From NCBI GenBank assembly GCA_963719285.1, contig CAVRBO010000004.1:186001-250000 (forward strand): a DNA stretch of 64,000 bases, read 5' to 3'. A program made the translations under genes and the position numbers. The stretch comes from C-114 sp963719285. GTDB taxonomy: Bacteria > Chloroflexota > Limnocylindria > Limnocylindrales > CSP1-4. Position 1 is the stretch's first letter. Each line of letters opens with the position of its first letter. Below the pieces are notes generated by a model. It did no database searches, was not told the origin of the DNA, and worked only from the letters and a program-made list of their open reading frames with translations. Below, piece by piece: positions 1 to 8,358 of this stretch.

Positions 1-1194
1 GACGCGCAACGTGTTGCCGCCGATCGCCTTGACGATGTCGTCGTCTGAGTAGCCGTGGCGCACCAGCCAGCGGACGACGTTGGGGAAGTCGCCGATGTTC
101 TCGAGTCCCTTCACGTAGGCCGGGACGACCCGGTCGTAGACGCTGTCGCCGCTCACGAGCAGGCCACCCAGCGGCAGTCCGTACGACGCGGCATGGTCGC
201 CGAAGAAGGTGTCCGGCCCGAACGAGACATGGTCGATGCCGACCAGCTCGACGCAGTACTCGAAATGGCGCATGAACGACTCGATCGAGTGCTCGACCAT
301 GTCGTCCTTCGTCATCGTGGTCCCCGGCGCGGCCTCGATGCCGATCACCCCGCCCCGCTCGGCGCAGGCCCGGATGACGTCGTCGGGCTTGCACTTGCTG
401 ATCGGCCACAGCTCGCGCGAACCGGAGTGGCTGATGCACACGGGCACCCGGCTGTGTTCGACCGTCTCGAGCGACGTCCGATCGCCCGCGTGCGACACGT
501 CGATGAGCATCCCGAGGGCGTTCATCCGCTCCACCGCCCGCCGGCCGAAGTGGGTGAGCCCGCCGTCGACCGACTCGCGGCAGCCGGAGCCCAGCGCGTT
601 GCTCTCGCTGTAGACGATGCCCAGCATCCGGACACCGAACCCGTACAGGACGTCGATCCGGTCGAGCTCGTTCTCGATCGGGGTGGCCGCCTCCATCGCG
701 GCGACGATCGCGATCCGGCCGGATGCGTGGGCGGCCCGGATGTCGGCCACCCGCTCGGCCCGCACGACGAAGTCCTGGTGGGCCCAGTCGCTGTAGCGCA
801 TGCCGATGTCGTGGATGACGTCGGTCCACTTCCAGCCGCTCTTGGACGTGATCGTCGCGACCCCGTCCTCGAAGTTCTCGAACACGGCGGTCAGGCCGGA
901 CCGGGCGAGCCCCCGATAGCCGGTCGCGATGCGCGCCTCGCGGATCCACGCCTCCGTCTCGGCGGGGTCGAGCGGGTCGATCTCGGTGTGGTCGTGGAGC
1001 GAGATCGCGATGTTGTCGGCAAGGAGGCGGCGCGCCCGCTGTTCCTCGGCCGGCGACACCTCGACCACGAATGGCTCGACCCGGTCGAGATCGGTCGCGA
1101 GCTCGAACGCCCGGTAGTCGGTGCCCGGCGCGAGGTACGAGAACGATCGGTACCCGGCATTGCGCGGGTGGCCTGACGGGTCGGTGGCGGACAC
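1..1194 (-). CDS. Membrane dipeptidase family M19, partial
   Basis: A zinc-dependent dipeptidase or related amidohydrolase of the renal dipeptidase family. The reading frame runs off the left window edge, so 398 codons are seen without a stop. Metal-site motifs are in the expected order: LHDHT near the N-terminus (HxD), MEAATP in the middle (bridging Glu), then VSHAG and ISHSGSRE (the later His ligands). The visible C-terminal part GYSDDDIVKAIGGNTLRV is a family hallmark, so only a short tail is missing. The start is a GTG placed 6 nt after a TATCGT hexamer, with no Shine-Dalgarno. No signal peptide is apparent, suggesting a cytoplasmic enzyme. Substrate is unknown. Confidence 0.9.
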   Translation of the reverse strand, partial: MSATDPSGHPRNAGYRSFSYLAPGTDYRAFELATDLDRVEPFVVEVSPAEEQRARRLLADNIAISLHDHTEIDPLDPAETEAWIREARIATGYRGLARSGLTAVFENFEDGVATITSKSGWKWTDVIHDIGMRYSDWAHQDFVVRAERVADIRAAHASGRIAIVAAMEAATPIENELDRIDVLYGFGVRMLGIVYSESNALGSGCRESVDGGLTHFGRRAVERMNALGMLIDVSHAGDRTSLETVEHSRVPVCISHSGSRELWPISKCKPDDVIRACAERGGVIGIEAAPGTTMTKDDMVEHSIESFMRHFEYCVELVGIDHVSFGPDTFFGDHAASYGLPLGGLLVSGDSVYDRVVPAYVKGLENIGDFPNVVRWLVRHGYSDDDIVKAIGGNTLRV

Positions 1195-1200
1195 GGCGGC

Positions 1201-1206
1201 ACGATA
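1201..1206 (-). promoter_or_regulatory. Predicted -10 box (TATCGT), leaderless start
   Basis: TATCGT on the minus strand lies 6 nt before the GTG of the dipeptidase gene. No ribosome binding site intervenes, so transcription should begin at or next to the start codon. Confidence 0.5.
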
Positions 1207-1253
1207 GCACCGGGTCCGGACGCCCGATCCTCGGGTCCGGGGGGCACCCGCAC

Positions 1254-1259
1254 TATCAT
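1254..1259 (+). promoter_or_regulatory. Predicted -10 box (TATCAT), leaderless start
   Basis: TATCAT lies 6 nt before the ATG at 1266. It would drive the small arginase-like frame and, through the ATGA overlap, the secreted protein that follows. Confidence 0.45.
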
Positions 1260-1265
1260 CACCGG

Positions 1266-1406
1266 ATGCCAGGGCCCATCGTCCTCGTCGGCTCACCCAC
1301 CGCCCTCGGCGGGCAGCTCGCGGGCATGGACAGGACGCACCCCGAACGCCGCCGCCGCGGCATCGTGGATCGCTTCGCCACCCGTCACCGCGGGGCGGTC
1401 CGATGA
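1266..1406 (+). CDS. Arginase-like N-terminal stump or small protein
   Basis: A 46-codon frame. Its first residues, IVLVGSPTALGGQLAGMDRT, resemble the opening strand and loop of arginase/agmatinase-type ureohydrolases (normally about 300 residues). The frame stops where the metal-binding core should follow. It has a well-placed -10 box, and its stop overlaps the next start as ATGA, so it may still be transcribed and couple translation of the next gene. It could be a degraded ureohydrolase or simply a short leader frame. The family resemblance is from memory of the motif and is weak. Confidence 0.35.
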   Translation: MPGPIVLVGSPTALGGQLAGMDRTHPERRRRGIVDRFATRHRGAVR

Positions 1407-2566
1407 GCGGCAGACGGCATGTCGAGCCCGCCCCGTCGACGGCGGTCCAGGGCTGGGTCGTGCTCCTGAGCGTCATCGCTCTCGTCGTCGCGATCGGCGC
1501 GGCGGCGCTGAGCCTCATCCGGACCGGCGCGCCCGCGTCCGGCTCCGCCTGCCGCACCCTCGCCTGGGACGCCCTGCCCGATGAGAGCGGCCTGCCCGAC
1601 GGCTGGACCGTGACGGCGGGCAACTTCTACGCGGACGGCGCCGGGAACTCGATCGTGGGTCCGGAAGCCGCCGACGGGTCCGCCCCCGACACGCTGTATC
1701 TCCAGGTCACCTGCTACGGCGACGACGGTCACCTGGCCATGACGAGCTCCCACCGATCTGCGCTGGCGACCGGCGCGACGGACGCCGACCCGCCGCTGAT
1801 CGCGCTGGGGGACGAGTCGTTCGAGACGCAGGATCCGTCGAACGGCAGCACGTCGGTGTATGTCCGCAAGGGCGGGCTCGTCGCCGTCCTGGTGGCACCC
1901 TCGACCCTGGATCCGGGTGACCTGGAGACCGTGGCCCGGGCCGTCGAGACGGGGCTGGAGAGGGCCGGCACGACCGCGTCCGGCTCGACGGCCACCCGGC
2001 GGCCGGTGGCGAGCCCGACGGGTGGCATCGGGGAGCCGTCGGCAGGGACTTCGGACGAGCCGAGCGCATCGGACGAGCCGAACCCGTCCGACCTGCCCAG
2101 CGGATCCCCGTCCCATCTCGTGCCCGAACTCGAGGCGCTCCTGCCCAAGGCGATCGCCGGCGTCATCTACTCTCGCCAGAGCACCCTCGGGACCTCGGGC
2201 CTCGGATCCGACCCGTCGAGTGCGGCTCTCACCGCGTCCCTGGCCAAGCTCAACAAGTCGCCGGGCGACCTGCAGATCGCGGCCGCCTTCGACGACTCCG
2301 GGGGGTCCGACCTCCAGCTGTTCGCGTTTCGGGTCTCGGGTGTGAAGGGCGCGACCCTCGGCCAGGCGATCGTGGACAGCTATGTCGCGTCCGGGGCGAC
2401 GGGGATGACGACCGCGAAGAAGACGATCTCGGGCAAGGCCGTCACCCAGGTCATGTACAACGACGGCGGCGCAGACGACTACGTCTACGTCGATGGCGAC
2501 GTCGTGTTCGATGTCGCGACGAGCGACGCCGCATCGGCGATCCAGGCGCTCGCGGCCCTGCCCTGA
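1403..2566 (+). CDS. Membrane-anchored or secreted protein of unknown function
   Basis: A 387-residue protein with one N-terminal hydrophobic segment (about residues 18-40), which acts as signal peptide or anchor. An extracytoplasmic domain (about 48-180) holds two Cys. A Ser/Pro/Glu-rich linker (about 185-235) follows, then a second globular domain to the C-terminus. I recognise no catalytic motif. The start ATG overlaps the preceding stop as ATGA, indicating translational coupling. The linker plus tandem-domain layout is typical of exported Chloroflexota or Actinomycetota proteins, but no function can be assigned. Confidence 0.75.
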   Translation: MSGRRHVEPAPSTAVQGWVVLLSVIALVVAIGAAALSLIRTGAPASGSACRTLAWDALPDESGLPDGWTVTAGNFYADGAGNSIVGPEAADGSAPDTLYLQVTCYGDDGHLAMTSSHRSALATGATDADPPLIALGDESFETQDPSNGSTSVYVRKGGLVAVLVAPSTLDPGDLETVARAVETGLERAGTTASGSTATRRPVASPTGGIGEPSAGTSDEPSASDEPNPSDLPSGSPSHLVPELEALLPKAIAGVIYSRQSTLGTSGLGSDPSSAALTASLAKLNKSPGDLQIAAAFDDSGGSDLQLFAFRVSGVKGATLGQAIVDSYVASGATGMTTAKKTISGKAVTQVMYNDGGADDYVYVDGDVVFDVATSDAASAIQALAALP

Positions 2567-2586
2567 CGATCGGCACCGGCAGGCAG

Positions 2587-3765
2587 GTGGAGCGGATCGA
2601 TGTCGCCGAACGGCGCGCGAGGCTCCTTGTGCGCCACCGACTCGCCCCGGGGGCGCGGGCGCAGAACCTTGCCGAAGTCGCCGAGTCCCTTGTCGGGATC
2701 CACTCGAGCGACCCGATCACCGTGTTCCTCGCCGGCCGGGCCCGCATCGTCGAACCGGAGGTGGCCGCGATGGAGCTCGACCTGTACGAGGCCGGGACGC
2801 TCCTTCGGATGCACGGGATGCGCCGGACGCTCTTCGTCTTCCCCGTGGATGTGGCGCCGGCGGTCCAGGCAGGCGCGGCCGCAAAGATCGCCGCAGCGGA
2901 GCGTGCCCGAGCGCTGCGCGAGATCGGCGCCGCCGGCATCGCCGCCGACCCGGTCGCCTGGCTCGCCGAGGTCGAGGCCAGCACGCTTCAAGCTCTGCGG
3001 GCGCGCGGCGAGGCGACGGCGATGCAGCTCGGCGTGGACGAGCCGCGTTTGCGGACGCAGATGCGGTTCAACATCGGCAAGAAGTACGAGGGCACGGTCG
3101 GCGTGTCGACCCGCCTGCTGTTCACCCTCGCGATGGAAGGACGGATCGCCCGGGGCCGGCCGGCCGGCTCGTGGATCAGCGGTCAGTACCGCTGGATCCC
3201 GATCGAGGCGGTCATCCCGGGCGGGTTTCCGCCGCTGGACCCCGAGGCCGCCCGGACCGGGATCGTCCGGCACTGGCTTGCCGCATTCGGCCCCGGCACG
3301 ATGGCCGATATCCGCTGGTACACCGGCTGGACCGTCGCCGAGGTACGCCGGATCCTGGCTGAGCTCGCTGTCGTGGACGTGGATCTCGATGGCGAACCCG
3401 GGCTCGCGCTCGCCGACGACCTCGAGCGAACGCCGCCGCCCGCTCCCACCCCGAACTTCCTGCCGGGCCTCGACCCGACGGTCATGGGCTGGACCGACCG
3501 CCGGTTCTTCCTGGCGGGCCACGCGAAGGACCTCTTCGACACGAACGGCAACGCGGGGCCGACGGTCTGGTGGGACGGGCGCATCGTGGGCGGCTGGGCC
3601 CAGCGGGCCGATGGCGAGATCGCGTTTCGGCTCCTGGAGGACCCGGGCGCGGATGCGCGCGCCGCGATCGGGGCCGAATCGGAGCGCGTGCGAGCGTGGC
3701 TCGGGCAGACCCGCGTGACGCCGCGATTCCGGACGCCGTTCGAACGCCAGCTCGCCGGGACCTGA
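2587..3765 (+). CDS. Winged-helix DNA-binding protein, HTH_42/AlkZ-like family
   Basis: A 392-residue cytoplasmic protein of the family annotated as winged helix DNA-binding domain-containing (HTH_42), which includes the DNA glycosylase AlkZ. The N-terminal LARGE-helix region and the segment GIHSSDPITVFLAGRAR followed by LLRMHGMRRTLFVFP are characteristic. The C-terminal part (from about 290: GWTDRRFFL, WWDGRIVGGWA) matches the usual end of the family. The start is GTG at 2587, 20 nt after the preceding stop, with only a weak AGGCAG upstream. Whether it is a glycosylase or only binds DNA cannot be decided from sequence. Confidence 0.8.
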   Translation: MERIDVAERRARLLVRHRLAPGARAQNLAEVAESLVGIHSSDPITVFLAGRARIVEPEVAAMELDLYEAGTLLRMHGMRRTLFVFPVDVAPAVQAGAAAKIAAAERARALREIGAAGIAADPVAWLAEVEASTLQALRARGEATAMQLGVDEPRLRTQMRFNIGKKYEGTVGVSTRLLFTLAMEGRIARGRPAGSWISGQYRWIPIEAVIPGGFPPLDPEAARTGIVRHWLAAFGPGTMADIRWYTGWTVAEVRRILAELAVVDVDLDGEPGLALADDLERTPPPAPTPNFLPGLDPTVMGWTDRRFFLAGHAKDLFDTNGNAGPTVWWDGRIVGGWAQRADGEIAFRLLEDPGADARAAIGAESERVRAWLGQTRVTPRFRTPFERQLAGT

Positions 3766-3770
3766 GGTGG

Positions 3771-3788
3771 CGAGGGAGACATCCCTCG
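3771..3788 (+). terminator. Short hairpin after the winged-helix gene
   Basis: CGAGGGA-GACA-TCCCTCG forms a perfect 7-bp stem with a tetraloop just 3' of the stop at 3765. No T-run follows, so termination is a guess. The remaining bases to 4012 hold no convincing gene. Confidence 0.3.
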
Positions 3789-4012
3789 GCGTACCGTATG
3801 GCCCGCATCGCCTGGATCGGCGGCACTGTCAGGGAACACGGGCCACGCGATGGTCCGGACTCCCGCTGCCGCGACCCCGCCGGCGACGCTGGTCCTGGCT
3901 CGGGCGACTGCCCTCGGCCGGTGACCCGGCGCGGACGCCGCCGAGACGCCGGCGTGATACCCAGTGGGCCGACACGACCGTCCCGGGCGCGAACGAACGG
4001 AGGCCTGACCGA

Positions 4013-6112
4013 ATGGGCAAGACCAATACGCCGGGTGAGGTCACGATCGGTGGCCGGCAGGTCAAGACGGACGCGCTGCCCGATCCGTTCGACGCGCTCG
4101 ATCTGCTCTACCGCCCCAAGCTCCAGCCCCTGCCGGTCACGCTCGACCAGCGCGCCGGTCAGCCGATCCTCGACCAGGTCGGCAACTCCTGCACCGGCCA
4201 CGCCGTGGCCGCCCTCGTGGACACCGTCCTGTCCATCCCCGGGCCGAAGCGCCGGACGAGCGGCGCCCCGCGCGACATCGTCCGCCGCCGGGTCAGCCCG
4301 TACATGCTCTACGCGATGGCCCGGCGGTACGACGAGTACCCCGGCACGGAGGACGTGGGCTCGTCGCTCCGTGGCGCGTTCAAGGGCTGGTACCACCACG
4401 GCGTGTGCAGCGACGAGCGCTGGCCGACCCAGGAGCAGCCCCGGAACCTGTACGACCCGGAATTCGTGGCGGAGTGCGCCGGAACCCCGCTGGGTGCCTA
4501 CTACCGGGTCAACGTCTCGCGGATCGACGACATGCAGTCCGCGGTCACCGAGCTGAACGCGATCGCCGTGTCGGCCGCGATCCACGACGGCTGGCGGACC
4601 CTCAAGCCCTATGACGGTCCGGATGGCAAGCCCGTCTGGATCATCGAGCCGTCCGAGGTGCCGATCGGCGGCCACGCGTTCCTCATCGCCGGCTACAACG
4701 AGCACGGCTTCCTGGTCCAGAACTCGTGGGGTGCCGATTGGGGCCACAACGGCTACGCGACCCTGCGCTACGAGGACTGGCTGGCCAACGCCTACGACGC
4801 CTGGGTGGCCCGCCCCGGCGTGCCCCAGGCGCGGTTCACCCAGGCCTCCAAGGTCATGGTCGCCTCCGGCGCGGGGCTCGTCGCCGCCGGTGGGCCGGAT
4901 CTGTCGCGGTTGCCCGGCTACGTCGTCGACGTGACCGCCGGCGGCAAGCTGTCGGGCACCGGCAAGGTCTCGAGCAGCCCGGCCCAGATCGACGCGCTCG
5001 TCACGAAGATGGGCACCGATCACGACGACTGGGTCGCCGGCGAGACCGACCAGACCCGCCACGTCGTCCTGTACGCGCACGGCGGCCTCGTGGGCGAGGC
5101 GTCCGGCATCGCCACCGCCGACCGGATGGTCGACTGGTGGCGCAAGAACGGCATCTACCCGGTCCATATCGTCTGGGAAAGCGACGCGCTGACGACGATC
5201 TTCGGGTTCGTGGAGCACAAGCTGCGCGAGGCACTGCCGTTCGGTGCGCCGCTCGACGGGATCGTCGAGCAGATCGACCGGAAGCTCGAGGGCGTCGGCC
5301 ACGGTGTCCGGCCGCTGTGGGAGGAGATGAAGGACAACGCCCGGGCGGCTTCCGCCCCGCTGTCCGGGGCGCCGATCGACTGGGCGTCGCATGAGCCCGG
5401 CGACGAGCCCGGCGTGTCCCTGTTCATCAGCCGCTTCCGAACCTACGTCGAGGCACACCCCGGACAGGTGAAGGTCCACCTCGTCGGGCACAGTGCCGGC
5501 TCGGTCGTCCTCGCGGCGGCCATGGAGCGACTCATCGCCGAGGGGATCGAGGTCGAGTCGTTCCAGCTGATGGGGGCGGCGATCAGGTCGGACGAGTTCG
5601 TCAAGGTGGTGGTCCCGGAGCTCGCCTCGGCCCCGGGAGGGCGCGGAAGGGTCCGGCGCTTCGTCGCCTACGACCTCAGGGAACAGGCCGAACAGGACGA
5701 CACGTGTCCGGGGCCGCCGATCGCGCTGTATCACAAGTCCCTGCTCTATTTCGTGTCCCGGTCGCTCGAGTACTCGAACCGCGAGCCCGGGCGCGACCCG
5801 GTCGGTCCAGACGACCAGTTCGAGGTGCCGATGCTCGGGCTCGAGAAGTACCTCCACACGCAGTGGGCGATGCCCGACGGGTCCCTCCGGACGATCGTGG
5901 AGGCGATCGGGACGTCGGACAACGCCGTGATCGCGCCCATCACGCCCCTCCCGTCGACCCGGGCCGATCAGCGCTCAGGCGCCAGGGGACACGCGGACTT
6001 CGACGACGACGTGGACACGATGACGTCCGTGGTCCTTCGGATCAGGGACCGCCAAGAGCTCGGCGCGGACCTGACCGCCTATCCGCGGAACGGCATGCCG
6101 ACCCATGTCTAG
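4013..6112 (+). CDS. Papain-like (C1) cysteine protease fused to alpha/beta hydrolase
   Basis: A 699-residue two-domain enzyme. The N-terminal half is a C1-type peptidase with Cys60 in QVGNSCTGHAVAALVD, His221 in GGHAFLIAGYN and Asn237 in QNSWGADWGHNGY: the papain triad in the correct order and spacing. The C-terminal half (about 330-560) has HVVLYAHGGLVGEA and the nucleophile elbow GHSAG at Ser494, as in lipase or esterase-type hydrolases. No signal peptide or membrane segment is seen. The start ATG is preceded by GGAGG (3999-4003) at good spacing. An open frame extends further upstream but looks non-coding. The gene stands alone. Processing of a peptide or lipid-linked substrate is possible, but the substrate is unknown. 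Confidence 0.85.
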   Translation: MGKTNTPGEVTIGGRQVKTDALPDPFDALDLLYRPKLQPLPVTLDQRAGQPILDQVGNSCTGHAVAALVDTVLSIPGPKRRTSGAPRDIVRRRVSPYMLYAMARRYDEYPGTEDVGSSLRGAFKGWYHHGVCSDERWPTQEQPRNLYDPEFVAECAGTPLGAYYRVNVSRIDDMQSAVTELNAIAVSAAIHDGWRTLKPYDGPDGKPVWIIEPSEVPIGGHAFLIAGYNEHGFLVQNSWGADWGHNGYATLRYEDWLANAYDAWVARPGVPQARFTQASKVMVASGAGLVAAGGPDLSRLPGYVVDVTAGGKLSGTGKVSSSPAQIDALVTKMGTDHDDWVAGETDQTRHVVLYAHGGLVGEASGIATADRMVDWWRKNGIYPVHIVWESDALTTIFGFVEHKLREALPFGAPLDGIVEQIDRKLEGVGHGVRPLWEEMKDNARAASAPLSGAPIDWASHEPGDEPGVSLFISRFRTYVEAHPGQVKVHLVGHSAGSVVLAAAMERLIAEGIEVESFQLMGAAIRSDEFVKVVVPELASAPGGRGRVRRFVAYDLREQAEQDDTCPGPPIALYHKSLLYFVSRSLEYSNREPGRDPVGPDDQFEVPMLGLEKYLHTQWAMPDGSLRTIVEAIGTSDNAVIAPITPLPSTRADQRSGARGHADFDDDVDTMTSVVLRIRDRQELGADLTAYPRNGMPTHV

Positions 6113-6130
6113 GGCCGGCCGCCGCAGGCG

Positions 6131-6136
6131 TACGAT
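6131..6136 (+). promoter_or_regulatory. Predicted -10 box (TACGAT), leaderless start
   Basis: TACGAT lies exactly 6 nt before the GTG at 6143, and no Shine-Dalgarno is present. This supports the GTG as the true start. Confidence 0.5.
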
Positions 6137-6142
6137 CGCCAG

Positions 6143-6598
6143 GTGTCCGACCAGCCCGCGACCCGTCCCATCCTGCGGTACCCGACCGGCTGGCTGCTGG
6201 CGGTCGTCGACGACAGGTCGACCGCCGCCGGGGCCGCTGCCGCGGTCGGTGCGGCCGGGATCGCCCAGTCCGAGATCCGGATCCTGACCGGCTCCGAGGG
6301 GCGCGACGCGTTCCGCGCGCTCGGCGCCAGCGCGAGCCCGCTCGCCCGGGTGATCCGGGGCGTCCAGTTCATGTCGATGGATCAGATGCCGGACCTGCCG
6401 ACGTACGAACAGGCGATCGCCGAGGGACGCACGGTGATCGCCGTCCGACCGAAGGGACGCCCGGCGCTCCTGCGAGCCAGGACCGCACTGGCGGCACACG
6501 GTGCCCATTTCATGAACTACTTCGGGCGATTCATGACCGAGGAGTTCTCGCGCTGGCAAGGACCCGAGCCCGACCTTCCGGACCACCTCCGGCGCTGA
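6143..6598 (+). CDS. Small cytoplasmic protein of unknown function
   Basis: A 151-residue soluble protein. The first half, with GWLLAVVDDRSTAAGAAAAV and then a segment ending in IRILTG, resembles the betaalphabeta start of small stress-protein folds such as the YflT/general-stress 17M type. I regard that only as a structural hint. The C-terminal half contains HGAHFMNYFGRFMTEEF, rich in aromatic residues and His, with no recognised motif. The GTG start is fixed by the -10 box 6 nt upstream. It sits between the protease-hydrolase gene and a convergent unknown gene. Confidence 0.65.
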   Translation: MSDQPATRPILRYPTGWLLAVVDDRSTAAGAAAAVGAAGIAQSEIRILTGSEGRDAFRALGASASPLARVIRGVQFMSMDQMPDLPTYEQAIAEGRTVIAVRPKGRPALLRARTALAAHGAHFMNYFGRFMTEEFSRWQGPEPDLPDHLRR

Positions 6599-6610
6599 CG
6601 GGCGAGAGGG

Positions 6611-7219
6611 TCAGGCGAGCGGCTCCTGGGCCGCGACGGCGGGCCCGGGGCGCGGGCGACCGTCCTCGTCGGTGTACGTGTCGGTGGTCTCGACCGCGCG
6701 GGCGAGCGACGGGGCCAGTGCGCGGCTCGTCTCCCACGGCAGGAGGACGCTCTTCTCCTCGATCGCCCGGAACAGCGTCGCGAGGTCCCGGTTCACCACG
6801 AGCGCGGGAACCTTGTCCGTCTGCGCGTCATCGCCCGCCTGGTACGTGACGGTGACCTCCGTCAGGGGGACCCACGAGCCGCGCCGGAACGAGGCGATGA
6901 CCGGATCCGAGGCCGGCGTCCCGTGGACGGCGCCCTCGACGTGATACGGCCCGAGGTCCACCTCGACCCGGGTCGCGCGGGTGCGCAGGCGGCGTTCGGG
7001 ATCGCCCCGCGAGCCGTGGGCGACAACGGCGCACAGCTCGTCGTATTCAACAGTCAGCTCGGGAAGTTCGACGACGCGCCGGTTGTTGAGGCTCTCGAGC
7101 CGTGCGTCCTGGATCGTGAGGTCGGGCGTCCTGTTCAGGACGTCCGTCATCCGGGCCTCACCGATATCGACCTGGCCGTGGACGCGGCAGTCGGCCGCAT
7201 AGGCATCGAGAAGGATCAT
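6611..7219 (-). CDS. Conserved-looking protein of unknown function
   Basis: A 202-residue soluble protein. The N-terminal 120 residues have the alternating hydrophobic pattern of a beta-rich domain (ILLDAYAADCRVHGQV, ELPELTVEYDELCAVV). The tail is Pro/Ala-rich and probably disordered. I see no signal peptide, membrane segment or catalytic motif. The ATG start lies 6 nt after TAAGAT on the minus strand, so the gene is probably leaderless. It diverges from the START-like gene across a 160-bp region that is visibly richer in A+T than its surroundings. Confidence 0.65.
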   Translation of the reverse strand: MILLDAYAADCRVHGQVDIGEARMTDVLNRTPDLTIQDARLESLNNRRVVELPELTVEYDELCAVVAHGSRGDPERRLRTRATRVEVDLGPYHVEGAVHGTPASDPVIASFRRGSWVPLTEVTVTYQAGDDAQTDKVPALVVNRDLATLFRAIEEKSVLLPWETSRALAPSLARAVETTDTYTDEDGRPRPGPAVAAQEPLA

Positions 7220-7225
7220 GCAGTC

Positions 7226-7231
7226 ATCTTA
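7226..7231 (-). promoter_or_regulatory. Predicted -10 box (TAAGAT), leaderless start
   Basis: TAAGAT on the minus strand lies 6 nt before the ATG at 7219. It is in the AT-richer divergent region 7220-7382, which also carries a candidate plus-strand -10 box, TAAGGT, at 7330-7335. Confidence 0.5.
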
Positions 7232-7382
7232 TGCGCGCTCTTCGCATATCGCACAAGAAATATCTACGTCTGGTGTGTGACTTCTGGTGCGGTTTGGCAC
7301 CGAAATGTGATGTCCGGGGCACTTCCGGGTAAGGTTGGGGAGACCGGGGACATGCTCGGTCGTTCGTCAATCAGGTGAATCG

Positions 7383-7820
7383 TTGATCAAGATCGATCGC
7401 GAGATCGTCATCGCGCGACCTCCGGAGGCCGTCTTCGACTACCTCGCCGACGTCGAGCGTTTCCCGCAGTGGCAGCCCGCCGTCGAGCGGGCCGAGCAGC
7501 TGACGCCGGGTCCCCTCGCGCCCGGCTCACAGCTCCGGCTGGTCATCCGGGCCCCCACCGGACCGACCGACGTGACCGGTGAAGTCGTCGCGCTCACGCG
7601 GCCGTCCATGCTCGCAGTCCGGACGCTGACAGGCCCCGCGGCCGTCGACGCCCGGTGCACGCTGCGCCCGGACGGCCAGGGGACACGGGTCGGGTTCTCG
7701 GCCACGGTCGAGCTCAAGGGCATGCTCCGCTTCGTCGAGGGAGCGGCCCGCGGCATGATCGAGCGGGACCTGCCGAAGAGCCTGACCGATCTCAAAACCC
7801 GCATCGAGGCCGGGGTCTGA
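7383..7820 (+). CDS. SRPBCC (START-like) family protein
   Basis: A 145-residue protein of the polyketide cyclase/START-like superfamily, with a hydrophobic ligand-binding cavity. The N-terminus IDREIVIARPPEAVFDYLAD, then VERFPQWQP, is the classic opening, and the helix DLPKSLTDLKTRIEAGV closes the fold. I chose TTG at 7383 because homologues begin close to this point and CAGGTG lies a few bases upstream. A longer in-frame TTG start at 7335 is possible. It overlaps the following secreted-protein frame by 4 nt, suggesting coupled translation. The ligand is unknown. Confidence 0.75.
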   Translation: MIKIDREIVIARPPEAVFDYLADVERFPQWQPAVERAEQLTPGPLAPGSQLRLVIRAPTGPTDVTGEVVALTRPSMLAVRTLTGPAAVDARCTLRPDGQGTRVGFSATVELKGMLRFVEGAARGMIERDLPKSLTDLKTRIEAGV

Positions 7821-8347
7821 GCGGCCGTCGTCCGATCGCGGCGCGCCGTGCGCCGGCGGTCGTCCTGGTCCTCTCGCTGATCCTCGGGATCGTGCCGGGG
7901 CCTCCGAGCAGCGGATCGGGGGCCGCCGGTCGCTCCTGGGCCGCGGGCGTCCACGACGTCGTGGCGACGGCCGAAGGCGACGCGCTCGGTGCTGCGGCCC
8001 AGGGGCGGACCACCGGTGACGACCCTGTGGCAGGGGACGGGCACGCGGCGCCGACCGTCCGCAGCGGGACGGCCTCGACCTACGGGCCGGGCTGGGAGGG
8101 CTGGATCGCTTGGCCAGCCGGACCCGGCTGGAAGCTGCGGGTCTGCGGCTCCGGCGGCTGCGAGGTGGTCGTCTCGACCGACGCCGGCCCCGATCGGGCG
8201 ATGCAGCGAGCCGGCCGGATCCTGGACCTCGACGTCGCCACGTTCGAGCGGGTGGCGGGAGTCTCATGGACGGTGGGCCTCGCGAAGGTGAGCGTCACGG
8301 TCCTTGGGAAGGTGGACGTCGCCGGGCGGCCCGACCCCGAGTCCTGA
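7817..8347 (+). CDS. Secreted double-psi beta-barrel (RlpA/expansin-like) protein
   Basis: About 176 residues. A hydrophobic signal (PAVVLVLSLILGIVPG) is followed by a low-complexity stretch and then a domain with SGTASTYGPG, LRVCGSGGCEVVVSTDAGP and RILDLDVATFERVAG. The last element corresponds to the RLIDLSPxAF motif of RlpA/expansin-like barrels, which bind or cleave cell-wall glycans. The two Cys in CGSGGC may pair. No ATG, GTG or TTG lies suitably before the signal peptide, so the CTG overlapping the previous stop is a guess and the true start is unresolved. A catalytic Asp is not certain. Confidence 0.6.
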   Translation: MSGRRPIAARRAPAVVLVLSLILGIVPGPPSSGSGAAGRSWAAGVHDVVATAEGDALGAAAQGRTTGDDPVAGDGHAAPTVRSGTASTYGPGWEGWIAWPAGPGWKLRVCGSGGCEVVVSTDAGPDRAMQRAGRILDLDVATFERVAGVSWTVGLAKVSVTVLGKVDVAGRPDPES

Positions 8348-8358
8348 GCCGCCGCGCC

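Noticed and set aside
3482..5857. A 791-codon minus-strand frame opposite the winged-helix and protease-hydrolase genes
   Set aside because: Its composition (Arg, Asp, Val, His repeats without motifs) is that of an antisense shadow. The plus strand carries full catalytic motifs.
7655..7816. A longer N-terminus for the double-psi barrel protein starting inside the START-like gene
   Set aside because: The extra residues are Arg/Gly/His-rich, out of frame with a conserved gene, and would precede a good signal peptide.
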